From: Geothrix rubra
Lineage (GTDB): Bacteria > Acidobacteriota > Holophagae > Holophagales > Holophagaceae
Reading direction: 5' to 3'
DNA: 64,000 nucleotides
Assembly (NCBI RefSeq): GCF_030268065.1
Contig: NZ_BSDD01000003.1
Location: 310,001 to 374,000 of the forward strand
Under the pieces are notes generated by a model. It did not search any database. It had not been told where the DNA came from and was given only the letters and a program-made list of their open reading frames with translations. Position numbers and translations under genes: made by a program. Numbering within the stretch: the first letter of the stretch is position 1; the number at the start of each line of letters is the position of its first letter. Of the stretch, positions 9,009 to 16,034 are shown piece by piece.

Positions 9009-9405
9009 GGGCGGTTCCTTTCGCGGCAGAGGCGCTCTTGGGGGCAGGGACGGCGCAGCAGGCCCGCAGATCCTGGTTCCGGGCCTGCAGGGCGGTGGCA
9101 TGGTCGGCTTCCACGGCGGGGTCCCCGGCCAGCTCGGGCCAGAGGACGCCCAGCAGGGCCGTGGGGAAGGGCTCGGGCACCAGGGCGTAGTGGACCCAGC
9201 GGCCCACCTTGCGCTCGGACACGAAACCGGCCCGGCGGAGGTCCGAGAGGTGCTGGGAGATGGTCGAGGGGGCCAGGCCCACCACCTCCGTGATCTCGCA
9301 GACGCAGAGCTCCCCGCCCCGGAGCATGGCCAGGATGCGCAGACGCACCGGATGGGCCAGGGCCTTGAGGCGATCCACCAAGGGCGGCAGGGCTTGTTTC
9401 GTCAT
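9001..9405 (-). CDS. arsR: ArsR-family arsenite-responsive repressor
   Basis: A 134-residue winged-helix repressor heading the ars operon. The segment GGELCVCEITEVVGL has the paired cysteines (C34, C36) of the E. coli-type As(III) site at the start of the DNA-reading helix, and APSTISQHLSDLRRAG is the recognition helix. A second pair, C116-C117 (RACCAVP), lies near the C-terminus, a position also used for arsenic by some ArsR proteins. Arsenite binding should release it from DNA. The start at 9405 follows GGAGA. A 22-bp inverted-repeat operator overlaps that start codon, indicating autorepression. Confidence 0.93.
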   Translation of the reverse strand: MTKQALPPLVDRLKALAHPVRLRILAMLRGGELCVCEITEVVGLAPSTISQHLSDLRRAGFVSERKVGRWVHYALVPEPFPTALLGVLWPELAGDPAVEADHATALQARNQDLRACCAVPAPKSASAAKGTAHA

Positions 9406-9424
9406 TTCGTCATTCTCCGAAATG
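9403..9424. promoter_or_regulatory. Predicted ArsR operator overlapping the arsR start
   Basis: CATTTCG (9403-9409) and CGAAATG (9418-9424) form a perfect 7-bp inverted repeat with an 8-base spacer. It covers the arsR start codon and ribosome-binding site, just downstream of a predicted transcription start near 9420. Confidence 0.6.
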
Positions 9425-9426
9425 AA

Positions 9427-9455
9427 AATATACGCCCTGCCCCGCCCCGCCGCAA
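9427..9455 (-). promoter_or_regulatory. Predicted sigma-70-type promoter of the ars operon
   Basis: On the minus strand a TTGCGG -35 element (9455-9450) is separated by 17 bases from a TATATT -10 element (9432-9427). This is one of few AT-rich spots here and lies directly upstream of the palindrome at 9403-9424. Confidence 0.55.
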
Positions 9456-9467
9456 GGGGTAAATACG

Positions 9468-9493
9468 AAGCCCGGCGGAGGCCCGCCGGGCTT
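9468..9493 (-). terminator. Hairpin terminator after osmC-like gene
   Basis: AAGCCCGGCGG (9468-9478) and CCGCCGGGCTT (9483-9493) make a perfect 11-bp stem with a four-base loop, 18 bases past the stop at 9512. It separates the sulfur/RND operon from the ars operon. Confidence 0.75.
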
Positions 9494-9511
9494 GGCTCCA
9501 GGCTCTGTCGC

Positions 9512-9919
9512 TCAGCCCTCGACCACGATCTCCGTGGTGATGGCGGCGGTCTTGCCCAGCATGGCGGAGACGCCGCAGTACTTCTCCTGGGAGAGCTGCA
9601 CGGCGCGCGCCAGCTTGTCCATGGGCAGGTCCCGGCCCTTGAAGCGGTAAGTCACACGGATGGCCGTGAAGACCTTCGGATGATCCTCCGACTGGTCGGC
9701 GCTGACCTCCACGGCCAGCCCCTCGAAAGGCACCCGCATCTTCTCGAGGATGCTCACGACATCCATGCCCGTGCAGCCGCCGAGGCCCGCCAGCAGGAGC
9801 CCCTTGGGGCGCACGCCGCGGGAGGTGCCGTCGGGCCCGGGCACGTCGATGGGGATGCGCCGGCCCTCCTGCTCCGCCTCGAAGGCCATGCCGGAGGTCC
9901 AGGTGACGGTGGCCTCCAT
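9512..9919 (-). CDS. OsmC/Ohr-family protein
   Basis: A 135-residue cytoplasmic protein of the OsmC fold. The two family cysteines are visible in GLGGCTGMDVVSIL (near residue 49) and QEKYCGVSAML (near residue 113). OsmC/Ohr proteins reduce organic hydroperoxides with such a cysteine pair, and some act on persulfides. It is the last gene of the operon, begins 3 bases after the AhpD-like gene's stop, and is followed by a strong hairpin. The start at 9919 has an in-frame GGAGG-like stretch upstream; the longer frame to 10228 reads through the neighbouring gene and is rejected. The substrate is not evident; the rhodanese neighbours favour sulfur stress. Confidence 0.88.
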   Translation of the reverse strand: MEATVTWTSGMAFEAEQEGRRIPIDVPGPDGTSRGVRPKGLLLAGLGGCTGMDVVSILEKMRVPFEGLAVEVSADQSEDHPKVFTAIRVTYRFKGRDLPMDKLARAVQLSQEKYCGVSAMLGKTAAITTEIVVEG

Positions 9920-9921
9920 GC

Positions 9922-10317
9922 TCACCCCCGCGCCGCGTCCAGATCGGCGAGGATCGGCGCCGCGGCGTCGATGACGCCCACGGCGATGAGATGCCGGGCG
10001 ATGCGGACGGCATCCATCACCTCGTCGGCCGTGGCGCCTTCGGCCATGGCCATGCGGGCCTGGGAGCGGGCGCAGGCGGGCTGGCGCCGGGCCAGGGCCG
10101 CGGAGACGGCCATCAGGTGGCGGTACTTGAGGGGGATGGTGCTCTCCGCCCGCGCGACGCTGCCCTTTGACAGCATGGCCGTGGACAGCAGGAGGTCGGG
10201 CGCCTGGTCCTTGAGCTGCGCGGGCCATTCGGGCAGGGTGTCGCCCATCTTGCCCTGCATCATCTGGAGCACCTGGTCGGGCGTGGGCATGCCCTGGGCG
10301 GGGGTGGGTTCAGCCAT
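9922..10317 (-). CDS. AhpD-like carboxymuconolactone decarboxylase family protein with degenerate active site
   Basis: A 131-residue all-helical protein resembling the CMD/AhpD fold (KYRHLMAVSAALARRQPACARSQARMAMAEGATADEVMDAVRIA). AhpD-type enzymes use a CxxCxxxH relay to regenerate peroxidases. Here the aligned segment is CARSQARM: only the first cysteine remains, with serine and methionine in the other positions. It may have lost peroxidase activity or use a single cysteine, for example to carry sulfane sulfur or bind a thiol. It lies between a rhodanese gene and the osmC-like gene. The N-terminus is rich in proline and methionine and has no signal peptide. Confidence 0.75.
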   Translation of the reverse strand: MAEPTPAQGMPTPDQVLQMMQGKMGDTLPEWPAQLKDQAPDLLLSTAMLSKGSVARAESTIPLKYRHLMAVSAALARRQPACARSQARMAMAEGATADEVMDAVRIARHLIAVGVIDAAAPILADLDAARG

Positions 10318-10331
10318 GGTCGGCCTCCGGT

Positions 10332-10682
10332 TCAGGAAAGGAAGGATTGGATGCGGCGCCAGGAGCCCAGGTTGTGGACCTCCTTGAACCCCTTGCGCTT
10401 GAGGATGCCGACCGCGAAGCCGCTGCGGCTGCCGCTGTCGCAGCAGAGGAGCACGGGTCGCGCGGGGTCCAGTTCCTTCGCCCGGGCCTCCAGCTGGTCC
10501 GCCGGGATGTTGATGGCCTTGGGATGGCCCGCTGCCTTGAACTCACCCTTGGTGCGGACATCCACGATCTGGGCCCCGCGCTCGAGCAGGGCCTTCACGT
10601 CGGCGGCCGAGGCGGAACGCTTGCTCCAGAGCAGGTAGCCGATGACCCCGACGGGGATGAGGTAGATCCAGGGGAAATCCAT
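10332..10682 (-). CDS. Membrane-anchored rhodanese-like sulfurtransferase
   Basis: A 116-residue protein with one N-terminal membrane helix (FPWIYLIPVGVIGYLLW) and a single rhodanese domain. The active-site loop LLCCDSGSRSG has the catalytic cysteine, preceded by IVDVRTKGEF, the family's first motif. Rhodaneses move sulfane sulfur between donors and thiols through an enzyme persulfide. The ATG overlaps the thioredoxin stop as ATGA. Its ending, HNLGSWRRIQSFL, closely resembles the other rhodanese at 11.0-11.3 kb (HNLGPWTFHPDL), so the two look like paralogues, this one tethered to the membrane. Confidence 0.87.
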   Translation of the reverse strand: MDFPWIYLIPVGVIGYLLWSKRSASAADVKALLERGAQIVDVRTKGEFKAAGHPKAINIPADQLEARAKELDPARPVLLCCDSGSRSGFAVGILKRKGFKEVHNLGSWRRIQSFLS

Positions 10683-11005
10683 CAGGCGCCCATCTGCTGG
10701 AGGGCGTTCGTCAGGACATGGGCCGGCTGGACGCCCACGAAGCGCTGCTGGATGCGGCCGTCCTTGAGGATCACCAGGGTGGGGATGCTCTGCACGCCGA
10801 ACTGGCTGGCCAGCATCGGCTCCTCGTCCACGTTCACCTTCGCGACGATCGCCTTGGGGCCGACGGTCTTGGCCACTTCGTCGAGGATGGGACCCTGCAT
10901 GCGGCAGGGGCCGCACCAGGGGGCCCAGAAATCGATGAGCACGGGCTGGGGCTGGGAGGTGGCCTTGGGGAAGGCGCCGGTGGTGAGGTGGATGACGTCG
11001 GACAT
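10682..11005 (-). CDS. Thioredoxin
   Basis: A 107-residue thioredoxin with the canonical FWAPWCGPCRMQGP active site (cysteines near residues 31 and 34) and the cis-proline segment GVQSIPTLVIL. No signal peptide is present, so it acts in the cytoplasm as a dithiol reductant. It sits between two rhodaneses, with a one-base-shared stop/start with the downstream one. This suggests it reduces rhodanese persulfides or OsmC/AhpD-like disulfides, and may also serve ArsC. The N-terminal MSDVIHLTTGAF is typical of accessory thioredoxins more than of the housekeeping copy. Confidence 0.92.
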   Translation of the reverse strand: MSDVIHLTTGAFPKATSQPQPVLIDFWAPWCGPCRMQGPILDEVAKTVGPKAIVAKVNVDEEPMLASQFGVQSIPTLVILKDGRIQQRFVGVQPAHVLTNALQQMGA

Positions 11006-11017
11006 GGGGGCTCCGGA

Positions 11018-11308
11018 TCAGGAAAGGTCGGGATGGAAGGTCCAGGGGCCCAGATTGTGGGCATCGTACCCCTGGTGCCTGAGGTAGTTGACGGCCTGGA
11101 AGCTGCGGGCGCCGCTCTCGCAGCAGAGCAGCAGGGCCCGGTCCCTCGGGAGGCGCTCCTGGGCCAGGGCCGGCAGCAGGTGGAGGGGGAGGTGCAGGCT
11201 GCCCGGGGCGTGCCCGCCCTGGAACTCGGGGGCCGACCGGACATCCACCACCAGGGCGCCGCCGTCGAGGAGCTCCCGGGCCTGCTCGGGGTTCAGGAAG
11301 AAGCTCAT
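11018..11308 (-). CDS. Cytosolic rhodanese-like sulfurtransferase
   Basis: A 96-residue single-domain rhodanese. The motif VVDVRSAPEFQGGHAPGSLHLP and the catalytic loop LLLCCESGARSFQAV (second of two adjacent cysteines in the active position) are intact. It has no membrane segment. Upstream, 4 bases away, is the small DUF6132-like gene, and thioredoxin follows 12 bases later. It likely accepts sulfane sulfur from small thiols or from a membrane donor. The paired tethered copy at 10.3 kb may hand sulfur on. Pathway direction cannot be read from sequence. Confidence 0.88.
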   Translation of the reverse strand: MSFFLNPEQARELLDGGALVVDVRSAPEFQGGHAPGSLHLPLHLLPALAQERLPRDRALLLCCESGARSFQAVNYLRHQGYDAHNLGPWTFHPDLS

Positions 11309-11312
11309 GCGC

Positions 11313-11477
11313 CTACCTAGCCGTGGCCCAGATCAGTCCCATCACCGCGCCATAGGTGATGGCGCGGAAGGGGGTGGCGGTGAGGGGGCAGGCCCCCGTG
11401 CTGCAGCCCACCAGCCGGTGGTAGGCGTAGCCCAGGGCCCCGCCGATGACGAGGCCCAGGGCGAGGCGGACGGCCAT
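11313..11477 (-). CDS. Small membrane protein, DUF6132-like
   Basis: A 54-residue protein with two hydrophobic segments (ALGLVIGGALGYAYHRL and AITYGAVMGLIWA) joined by a CSTGACP loop that holds two cysteines on one side of the membrane. This pattern matches the DUF6132 small proteins that occur next to rhodaneses and DUF2892 proteins. A role in moving or sensing sulfane sulfur or thiols at the membrane is possible; no activity is established to my knowledge. The start at 11477 is the only ATG; a GTG at 11486 overlapping the preceding stop is an alternative. Confidence 0.7.
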   Translation of the reverse strand: MAVRLALGLVIGGALGYAYHRLVGCSTGACPLTATPFRAITYGAVMGLIWATAR

Positions 11478-11482
11478 GGCCT

Positions 11483-11704
11483 TCACTTCACCCCCGGCGC
11501 GCAGCAGGAGGCGGCCTGGTCGGGCACCCCCAGCTTGCGGAGGATGCTCGCCAGCAGACACCAGTTGGTGATCCCGCTCTGGAGGAGGTTGGCGCCCACG
11601 AAGGCGGTGAGCCACAGCCAGTTGGGGTTGTGGAAGTGGGCCAGGGCCAGGCTCGCCAGGATGAAAGTGCCGGCGAAGACGTGGACGATGCGGTCGACGG
11701 TCAT
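11483..11704 (-). CDS. DUF2892 inner-membrane protein (YgaP transmembrane-domain-like)
   Basis: A 73-residue protein with the MTVDRIVHVFAGTFILASLA opening of DUF2892, the domain fused to rhodanese in E. coli YgaP. Two membrane segments are visible, and the C-terminus ends in ASCCAPGVK with an adjacent cysteine pair. Here the membrane part and rhodanese parts are separate genes, in keeping with a split YgaP-like module. Loss or transport of persulfide-derived thiocyanate or sulfide is one proposed role for such modules. It starts 9 bases after the RND pump stop and overlaps the possible GTG start of the next gene. Confidence 0.8.
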   Translation of the reverse strand: MTVDRIVHVFAGTFILASLALAHFHNPNWLWLTAFVGANLLQSGITNWCLLASILRKLGVPDQAASCCAPGVK

Positions 11705-11713
11705 GGGGAGCTC

Positions 11714-14700
11714 CTATTCGTCAGAGTCGGGGTGGGAGGCCTGCCGCTGCAGTTCGGCGGCGCGGCTGCGGCGGGCGATCAGGTAGTAGAGGACAGGGAT
11801 GGAGGGCACGGAGAGCAGCGTGGCCGCCACGGAGCCCGCCATGAGGCTGATGGCCAGCCCCTGGAAGATGGGATCCGCCAGCATCACCAGCGAGCCCACG
11901 ATCACCGCGGCGGCGGTGAGCAGGATGGGCCGGAACCGGACCACGCCCGCCTCCTCCACGGCCAGGGCCAGGGGCATGCCCTCGCGCAGCTTCAGCTCGA
12001 TGAAGTCCACGAGGATGATGCTGTTGCGGACGATGATGCCCGCCCCGGCGATGAAGCCGATCATGCTCGTGGCCGTGAAGAACGCGCCGAAGAGGCCATG
12101 GGCCGGGATGATGCCGATTAGGCTGAGGGGGATGGGCACGAGGATCACCCAGGGGATCTCGAAGCTCTCGAACCAGCCCACCACGAGCACGAAGATCAGC
12201 ACCAGCACGGCCGCGAAGGCCATGCCGAGGTCGCGGAACACCTCGAGCGTGATGTGCCACTCGCCGTCCCACTTCATGATCAGGTTCTCGGTGTTCTCAG
12301 GCTGGGCGAGGCCCAGGCGCTCGATGTGCGCGCCGCCGGTGCCCTTCAGGGCGTCGATCTTCTTGTTGAGGGCCGCCAGGGCGTAGACCGGGCTCTCGAT
12401 GGTGCCGGCCAGGTCGCCGAAGACGTAGGTCACGGGCATCAGGTCCTTGTGGAAGATGACCGGATCCTCCGTGCCCCGCTTCACCGTCACCAGCTCGCTG
12501 ACGGGCACCATGCCGCGGGCGCCCGGTACGGAGAGCTGGAGGATCTGGTCCAGCCGCTGCCGCTTGGCTGCAGGGATCTGGATGATCACCGGCACCTGGC
12601 TGGAGCCGCGCAGCACGTGGAACGCGCCGGCCACGTGGCCGTAGCCCGCCATGTAGAGGGTCTGGATCACGTGGGCGGGGGCCACGCCGTGGAGGGCGGC
12701 CTTCTCCCGGTCCAGCACGAGGCTGATCTTGGGGTTCGTGGCGTTGAGGGTGGAATCCACGTCCACGATACCATCCACGGACTTGAAGGCCTTGAGGACC
12801 TCCCCGCCCAGGCGCTCACGCTCCGCCTCGGAGGGACCGTAGATCTCGGCCACCATGGTGTCCATGACCGGCGGTCCGGGCGGGATCTCCACCAGCTTCA
12901 TGCGGGCGCCGGCGGGGTTCGTGATCTTCTCCAGCTCGGGGCGCAGGCGCACCACGATCTGGTGGCTCTGCTCCTTGCGATCGCCCTTGGGCACCAGGTT
13001 CACCTGGATGTCCACCATCTCGGCCCCCTGGCGCAGGAAGCTGTGGCGGACCATGCCCACGAAGGTGAAGGGCGCGGCCTCGCCGGCGTACACCTGCACG
13101 TTGCGGACCGTGGGTTCCTTCAGCAGGCGCCGGGCCACGTCCTGGCCCACGGCCAGCGCGTTCTCCCGGGGCGTGCCCGCGGGAAGGTCGAGCTGGACCA
13201 TGAACTCGGACTTGTTGTCGAAGGGCAGCATCTTGACCTTCACCACCCCGAAGCCCACGAGGGACATGGCGGCGATGAGCAGCAGGAACACGCCCCCGAA
13301 GAAGGTCCAGCGGACCTTCGGCTGATTGAGCAGGGCGCGGATGGCCTTGCGGTAGAGGGCGGCGAACTTCGTGTCGGGGGCCACCTCGGGGTTGTCCGGG
13401 TGGTGGCGGTGGGCATGGACCTCCGGCGCGGCCGTCTCGGGTGTGGCGGGATGCAGGCCGGTCTCGTCCGTCTCCGGAAGGTGCGCCTCGTGCTTGAAGG
13501 CGTGGAGGCTGGCCCAGGGGCTGATGATGAAGGCGATCAGCAGGCTGAAGATCATGGCCACGCTGGCGCCCACGGGGATGGGCCGCATGTAGGGGCCCAT
13601 GAGGCCGCGGACGAAGGCCATGGGGAGGATCGCCGCGATGACGGCGAACGTGGCCAGGATGGTGGGGTTGCCCACCTCGTCCACCGCCTCCACCACGATC
13701 TGGGCGAAGCTCTTCGGCCGGCCGGGGAGGTGCATGTGCCGGTGGATGTTCTCCACCACCACGATGGCATCGTCCACCAGGATGCCGATGGAGAAGATCA
13801 GCGCGAAGAGGGTGACGCGGTTCAGCGTGTAGCCGAACAGGTAGGTGATGAGCAGGGTGAGGGCGAGGGTCACCGGGACCGCCACGCCCACCACCACGGC
13901 GCTCCGCCAGCCCATGGCCAGCAGGATGAGCGCGATGACGCTGAGGGTCGCGATGAGGAGGTGCTCGATCAGCTCGTTGGACTTGTCGCCGGCCGTCTCA
14001 CCGTAGTTGCGGGTGACGGTCACCTTCAGGTCGCGGGGGATGAGGTTGCCGCGCAGGGCGTCCACCTTGGCCAGCACGGTCTCGGCCAGGGCGGTGGCGT
14101 TGGTGCCGGCCCGCTTGGAGAGGGCGATGCTCACGGCGGGCTCGAAGCCGGGCTTCGCGCTGTCCGCGAACAGCACCATGGGCGGCTCGGGATCGGTGGC
14201 ATCCACCACCTTGGCCACGTCACCCAGGAAGATGGGCTTCATGTCCCGGACGCCCACGACCAGCCGACGCAGTTCGGAGGCCTGGAGCACAAAGCCGGTG
14301 GCCTCGAGCTCCGTGCGCTGGCCGCGGTCCACCAGGGCGCCCGCGGGCAGCTGGGCCTCGGCCGCCTGGAGGGCGGGCTGGAGCTCGGCGATGGACATGT
14401 TCAGCGAGCGCAGGCGATCCACGTCCGGCTCGATGCGCACCTGGCGCGCCGCGCCGCCGATGACCTTCACCTGGGCGGTGCTGGGCACGTCCGACAGTTC
14501 CCGGGCCACCACGTCGCCCATGCGCCGGAGGCTGCCCGGCGTCTGGCCTTCCCCGTGCAGGGTGAGCACGAGGAAGGGCACGTCATCGATGGTCTGGAGC
14601 TTGATGATGGGCTTCATCGCCCCGGGCGGGAGGATCTGGGGGTTGGCCTTCAGCTCCTGGTACACCTTCACCAGGCTGGGCTCCTGGGGCTCGTTCACCT

Positions 14701-15013
14701 TGAAGCGCACGGTGATGAGCGCCATGCCCGGCGTGCTCATGCTGTAGAGGTACTCGACGCCGGGGATGCCCCACAGGCGGCGCTCCAGCGGCGTGGTGAC
14801 CTGGCTCTCGATCTCCTTGGGGCTTGCGCCCGGGTAGGGCACGTAGAGGTCCACCATGGGGACGATGATCTGGGGTTCCTCCTCGCGGGGCGTGAGCACC
14901 ACGGCGAGGACGCCCAGCATCAGCGACGCCAGGACGATGAGCGGCGTCAGCTTGCTGCGCAGGAAGGACTTGGCGAGGCGACCCGCCAAGCCGAGCTTGG
15001 GTTCACTTGCCAT
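11714..15013 (-). CDS. RND-family efflux pump, inner-membrane permease
   Basis: A 1099-residue resistance-nodulation-division transporter with twelve expected membrane segments and two large periplasmic loops. TM1 is followed by EEEPQIIVPMVDLYVPYPGAS, and TM4 carries the proton-relay DD in FSIGILVDDAIVVVENIHRH. A cytoplasmic linker between the two halves (nucleotides about 13370-13500) is unusually rich in histidine (EVHAHRHHPDNPEV), which might bind metal. The substrate class is uncertain: overall it resembles the multidrug-like RND branch more than CzcA/CusA, lacking obvious metal-relay methionine triplets. It overlaps the adaptor stop by 11 bases and is the core of a tolC-adaptor-pump set. 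Confidence 0.93.
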   Translation of the reverse strand: MASEPKLGLAGRLAKSFLRSKLTPLIVLASLMLGVLAVVLTPREEEPQIIVPMVDLYVPYPGASPKEIESQVTTPLERRLWGIPGVEYLYSMSTPGMALITVRFKVNEPQEPSLVKVYQELKANPQILPPGAMKPIIKLQTIDDVPFLVLTLHGEGQTPGSLRRMGDVVARELSDVPSTAQVKVIGGAARQVRIEPDVDRLRSLNMSIAELQPALQAAEAQLPAGALVDRGQRTELEATGFVLQASELRRLVVGVRDMKPIFLGDVAKVVDATDPEPPMVLFADSAKPGFEPAVSIALSKRAGTNATALAETVLAKVDALRGNLIPRDLKVTVTRNYGETAGDKSNELIEHLLIATLSVIALILLAMGWRSAVVVGVAVPVTLALTLLITYLFGYTLNRVTLFALIFSIGILVDDAIVVVENIHRHMHLPGRPKSFAQIVVEAVDEVGNPTILATFAVIAAILPMAFVRGLMGPYMRPIPVGASVAMIFSLLIAFIISPWASLHAFKHEAHLPETDETGLHPATPETAAPEVHAHRHHPDNPEVAPDTKFAALYRKAIRALLNQPKVRWTFFGGVFLLLIAAMSLVGFGVVKVKMLPFDNKSEFMVQLDLPAGTPRENALAVGQDVARRLLKEPTVRNVQVYAGEAAPFTFVGMVRHSFLRQGAEMVDIQVNLVPKGDRKEQSHQIVVRLRPELEKITNPAGARMKLVEIPPGPPVMDTMVAEIYGPSEAERERLGGEVLKAFKSVDGIVDVDSTLNATNPKISLVLDREKAALHGVAPAHVIQTLYMAGYGHVAGAFHVLRGSSQVPVIIQIPAAKRQRLDQILQLSVPGARGMVPVSELVTVKRGTEDPVIFHKDLMPVTYVFGDLAGTIESPVYALAALNKKIDALKGTGGAHIERLGLAQPENTENLIMKWDGEWHITLEVFRDLGMAFAAVLVLIFVLVVGWFESFEIPWVILVPIPLSLIGIIPAHGLFGAFFTATSMIGFIAGAGIIVRNSIILVDFIELKLREGMPLALAVEEAGVVRFRPILLTAAAVIVGSLVMLADPIFQGLAISLMAGSVAATLLSVPSIPVLYYLIARRSRAAELQRQASHPDSDE

Positions 15014-16034
15014 GGCTCACCTCGGCCTGGCGCACGTCGATGGGCTGGCCATCCTGGATGGCGCCCGGGTTGTCGATGACCTTCTCGCCGTCCTTCAGGC
15101 CGGCGCGCACGGGGACCAGGTCCCCCACGGCCTCGCCCAGGGACAGCCAGCGGAGCTCCGCCTGGCCGTCCTTGGCCACGAAGACCCCCGACAGCTCGCC
15201 GCGCTGCACCAGGGCGCTCTTCGGCACGGTGAGGTTCTCGGCATGCAGGCCGGGCACGAGGATGCGGGCGAAGGTGCCCTGGCGCAGGCCCTTCGGCTTG
15301 AGGACCTTGGCGCGCAGGGTGCCCTTGTGGCTCCACGGATCGCCCCCGGGGGCCAGGGCCGTGATCTGGGCCTCGCCCTGGGTGTCCTCGGCGGTGAAGG
15401 CCACCTTCTGGCCCACCTTCAGGCCCTTGGCCTCGCTGGCGGACACCGTGGCCACCAGTTCCTGTTCGCCGTCGGCGTAGAGCTCGACCAGGGGCATGCC
15501 GGGGCCCACGAAGTCCCCCTCGTTGACCTTGCGGGACTGCACCACCCCGGCGAAGGGGGCCCGGATCTGGGTGTAGGCGATGTTGGCCTTGAGGGCGGTG
15601 ACGCCCGCCTGGGCCTGGGCCACCTGGGCCTCCACCTGCTGGAGCTCGGCGATGGTGCTGGCCTTCTGGGCCTGCAGCGCCACGATGCGGCGATGCTGGG
15701 CCTCGATGGTGGCCAGCCCGGTCTCGGCGGCCTTCAGCTGGCCCTGGAGGTCCTGGTCGTTGAGGGAGATGAGGAGGGTGCCGGCGGCCACGCGCTGGCC
15801 CTCTTCCACGAGGACGCGCTTCACCTGGGCGGCCATGCGGGTGGACATCATGGCCGTGCGGGTGGACTGGAGCGTGGCGGCCACCCAGGCGCCCCCCTCG
15901 GGGGTGCTGGTGGCGGCGAGGGACACGGCTACGCGGGGGAGCGCCTTCGCCTCGGGACGGGTCTCCTTCTGGCCGCAGGCCAGGGTGCCCAGGAGCGCGC
16001 TGGTCACGGCCAGGGCGGAGAGGGTGGTCTTCAT
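15003..16034 (-). CDS. RND efflux periplasmic adaptor (membrane fusion) lipoprotein
   Basis: A 343-residue adaptor that links the inner-membrane pump to the outer-membrane channel. The N-terminus has a lipoprotein signal ending in the lipobox LGTLACGQ, so it is anchored to the inner membrane by lipid. A biotinyl-lipoyl-like half (QVKRVLVEEGQRVAAGTLL), a central alpha-helical hairpin with heptads rich in A/Q/E, and a matching second half (IRAPFAGVVQSRKVNEGDFV) follow in the usual order. Its ATG overlaps the channel gene stop as ATGA, and its stop overlaps the pump start by 11 bases. No metal-binding extension is apparent. Confidence 0.92.
   Translation of the reverse strand: MKTTLSALAVTSALLGTLACGQKETRPEAKALPRVAVSLAATSTPEGGAWVAATLQSTRTAMMSTRMAAQVKRVLVEEGQRVAAGTLLISLNDQDLQGQLKAAETGLATIEAQHRRIVALQAQKASTIAELQQVEAQVAQAQAGVTALKANIAYTQIRAPFAGVVQSRKVNEGDFVGPGMPLVELYADGEQELVATVSASEAKGLKVGQKVAFTAEDTQGEAQITALAPGGDPWSHKGTLRAKVLKPKGLRQGTFARILVPGLHAENLTVPKSALVQRGELSGVFVAKDGQAELRWLSLGEAVGDLVPVRAGLKDGEKVIDNPGAIQDGQPIDVRQAEVSHGK

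Noticed and set aside
12254-15079. 941-codon open frame antisense to the first RND pump
   Set aside because: No recognisable protein motifs and full overlap with a well-supported pump gene.
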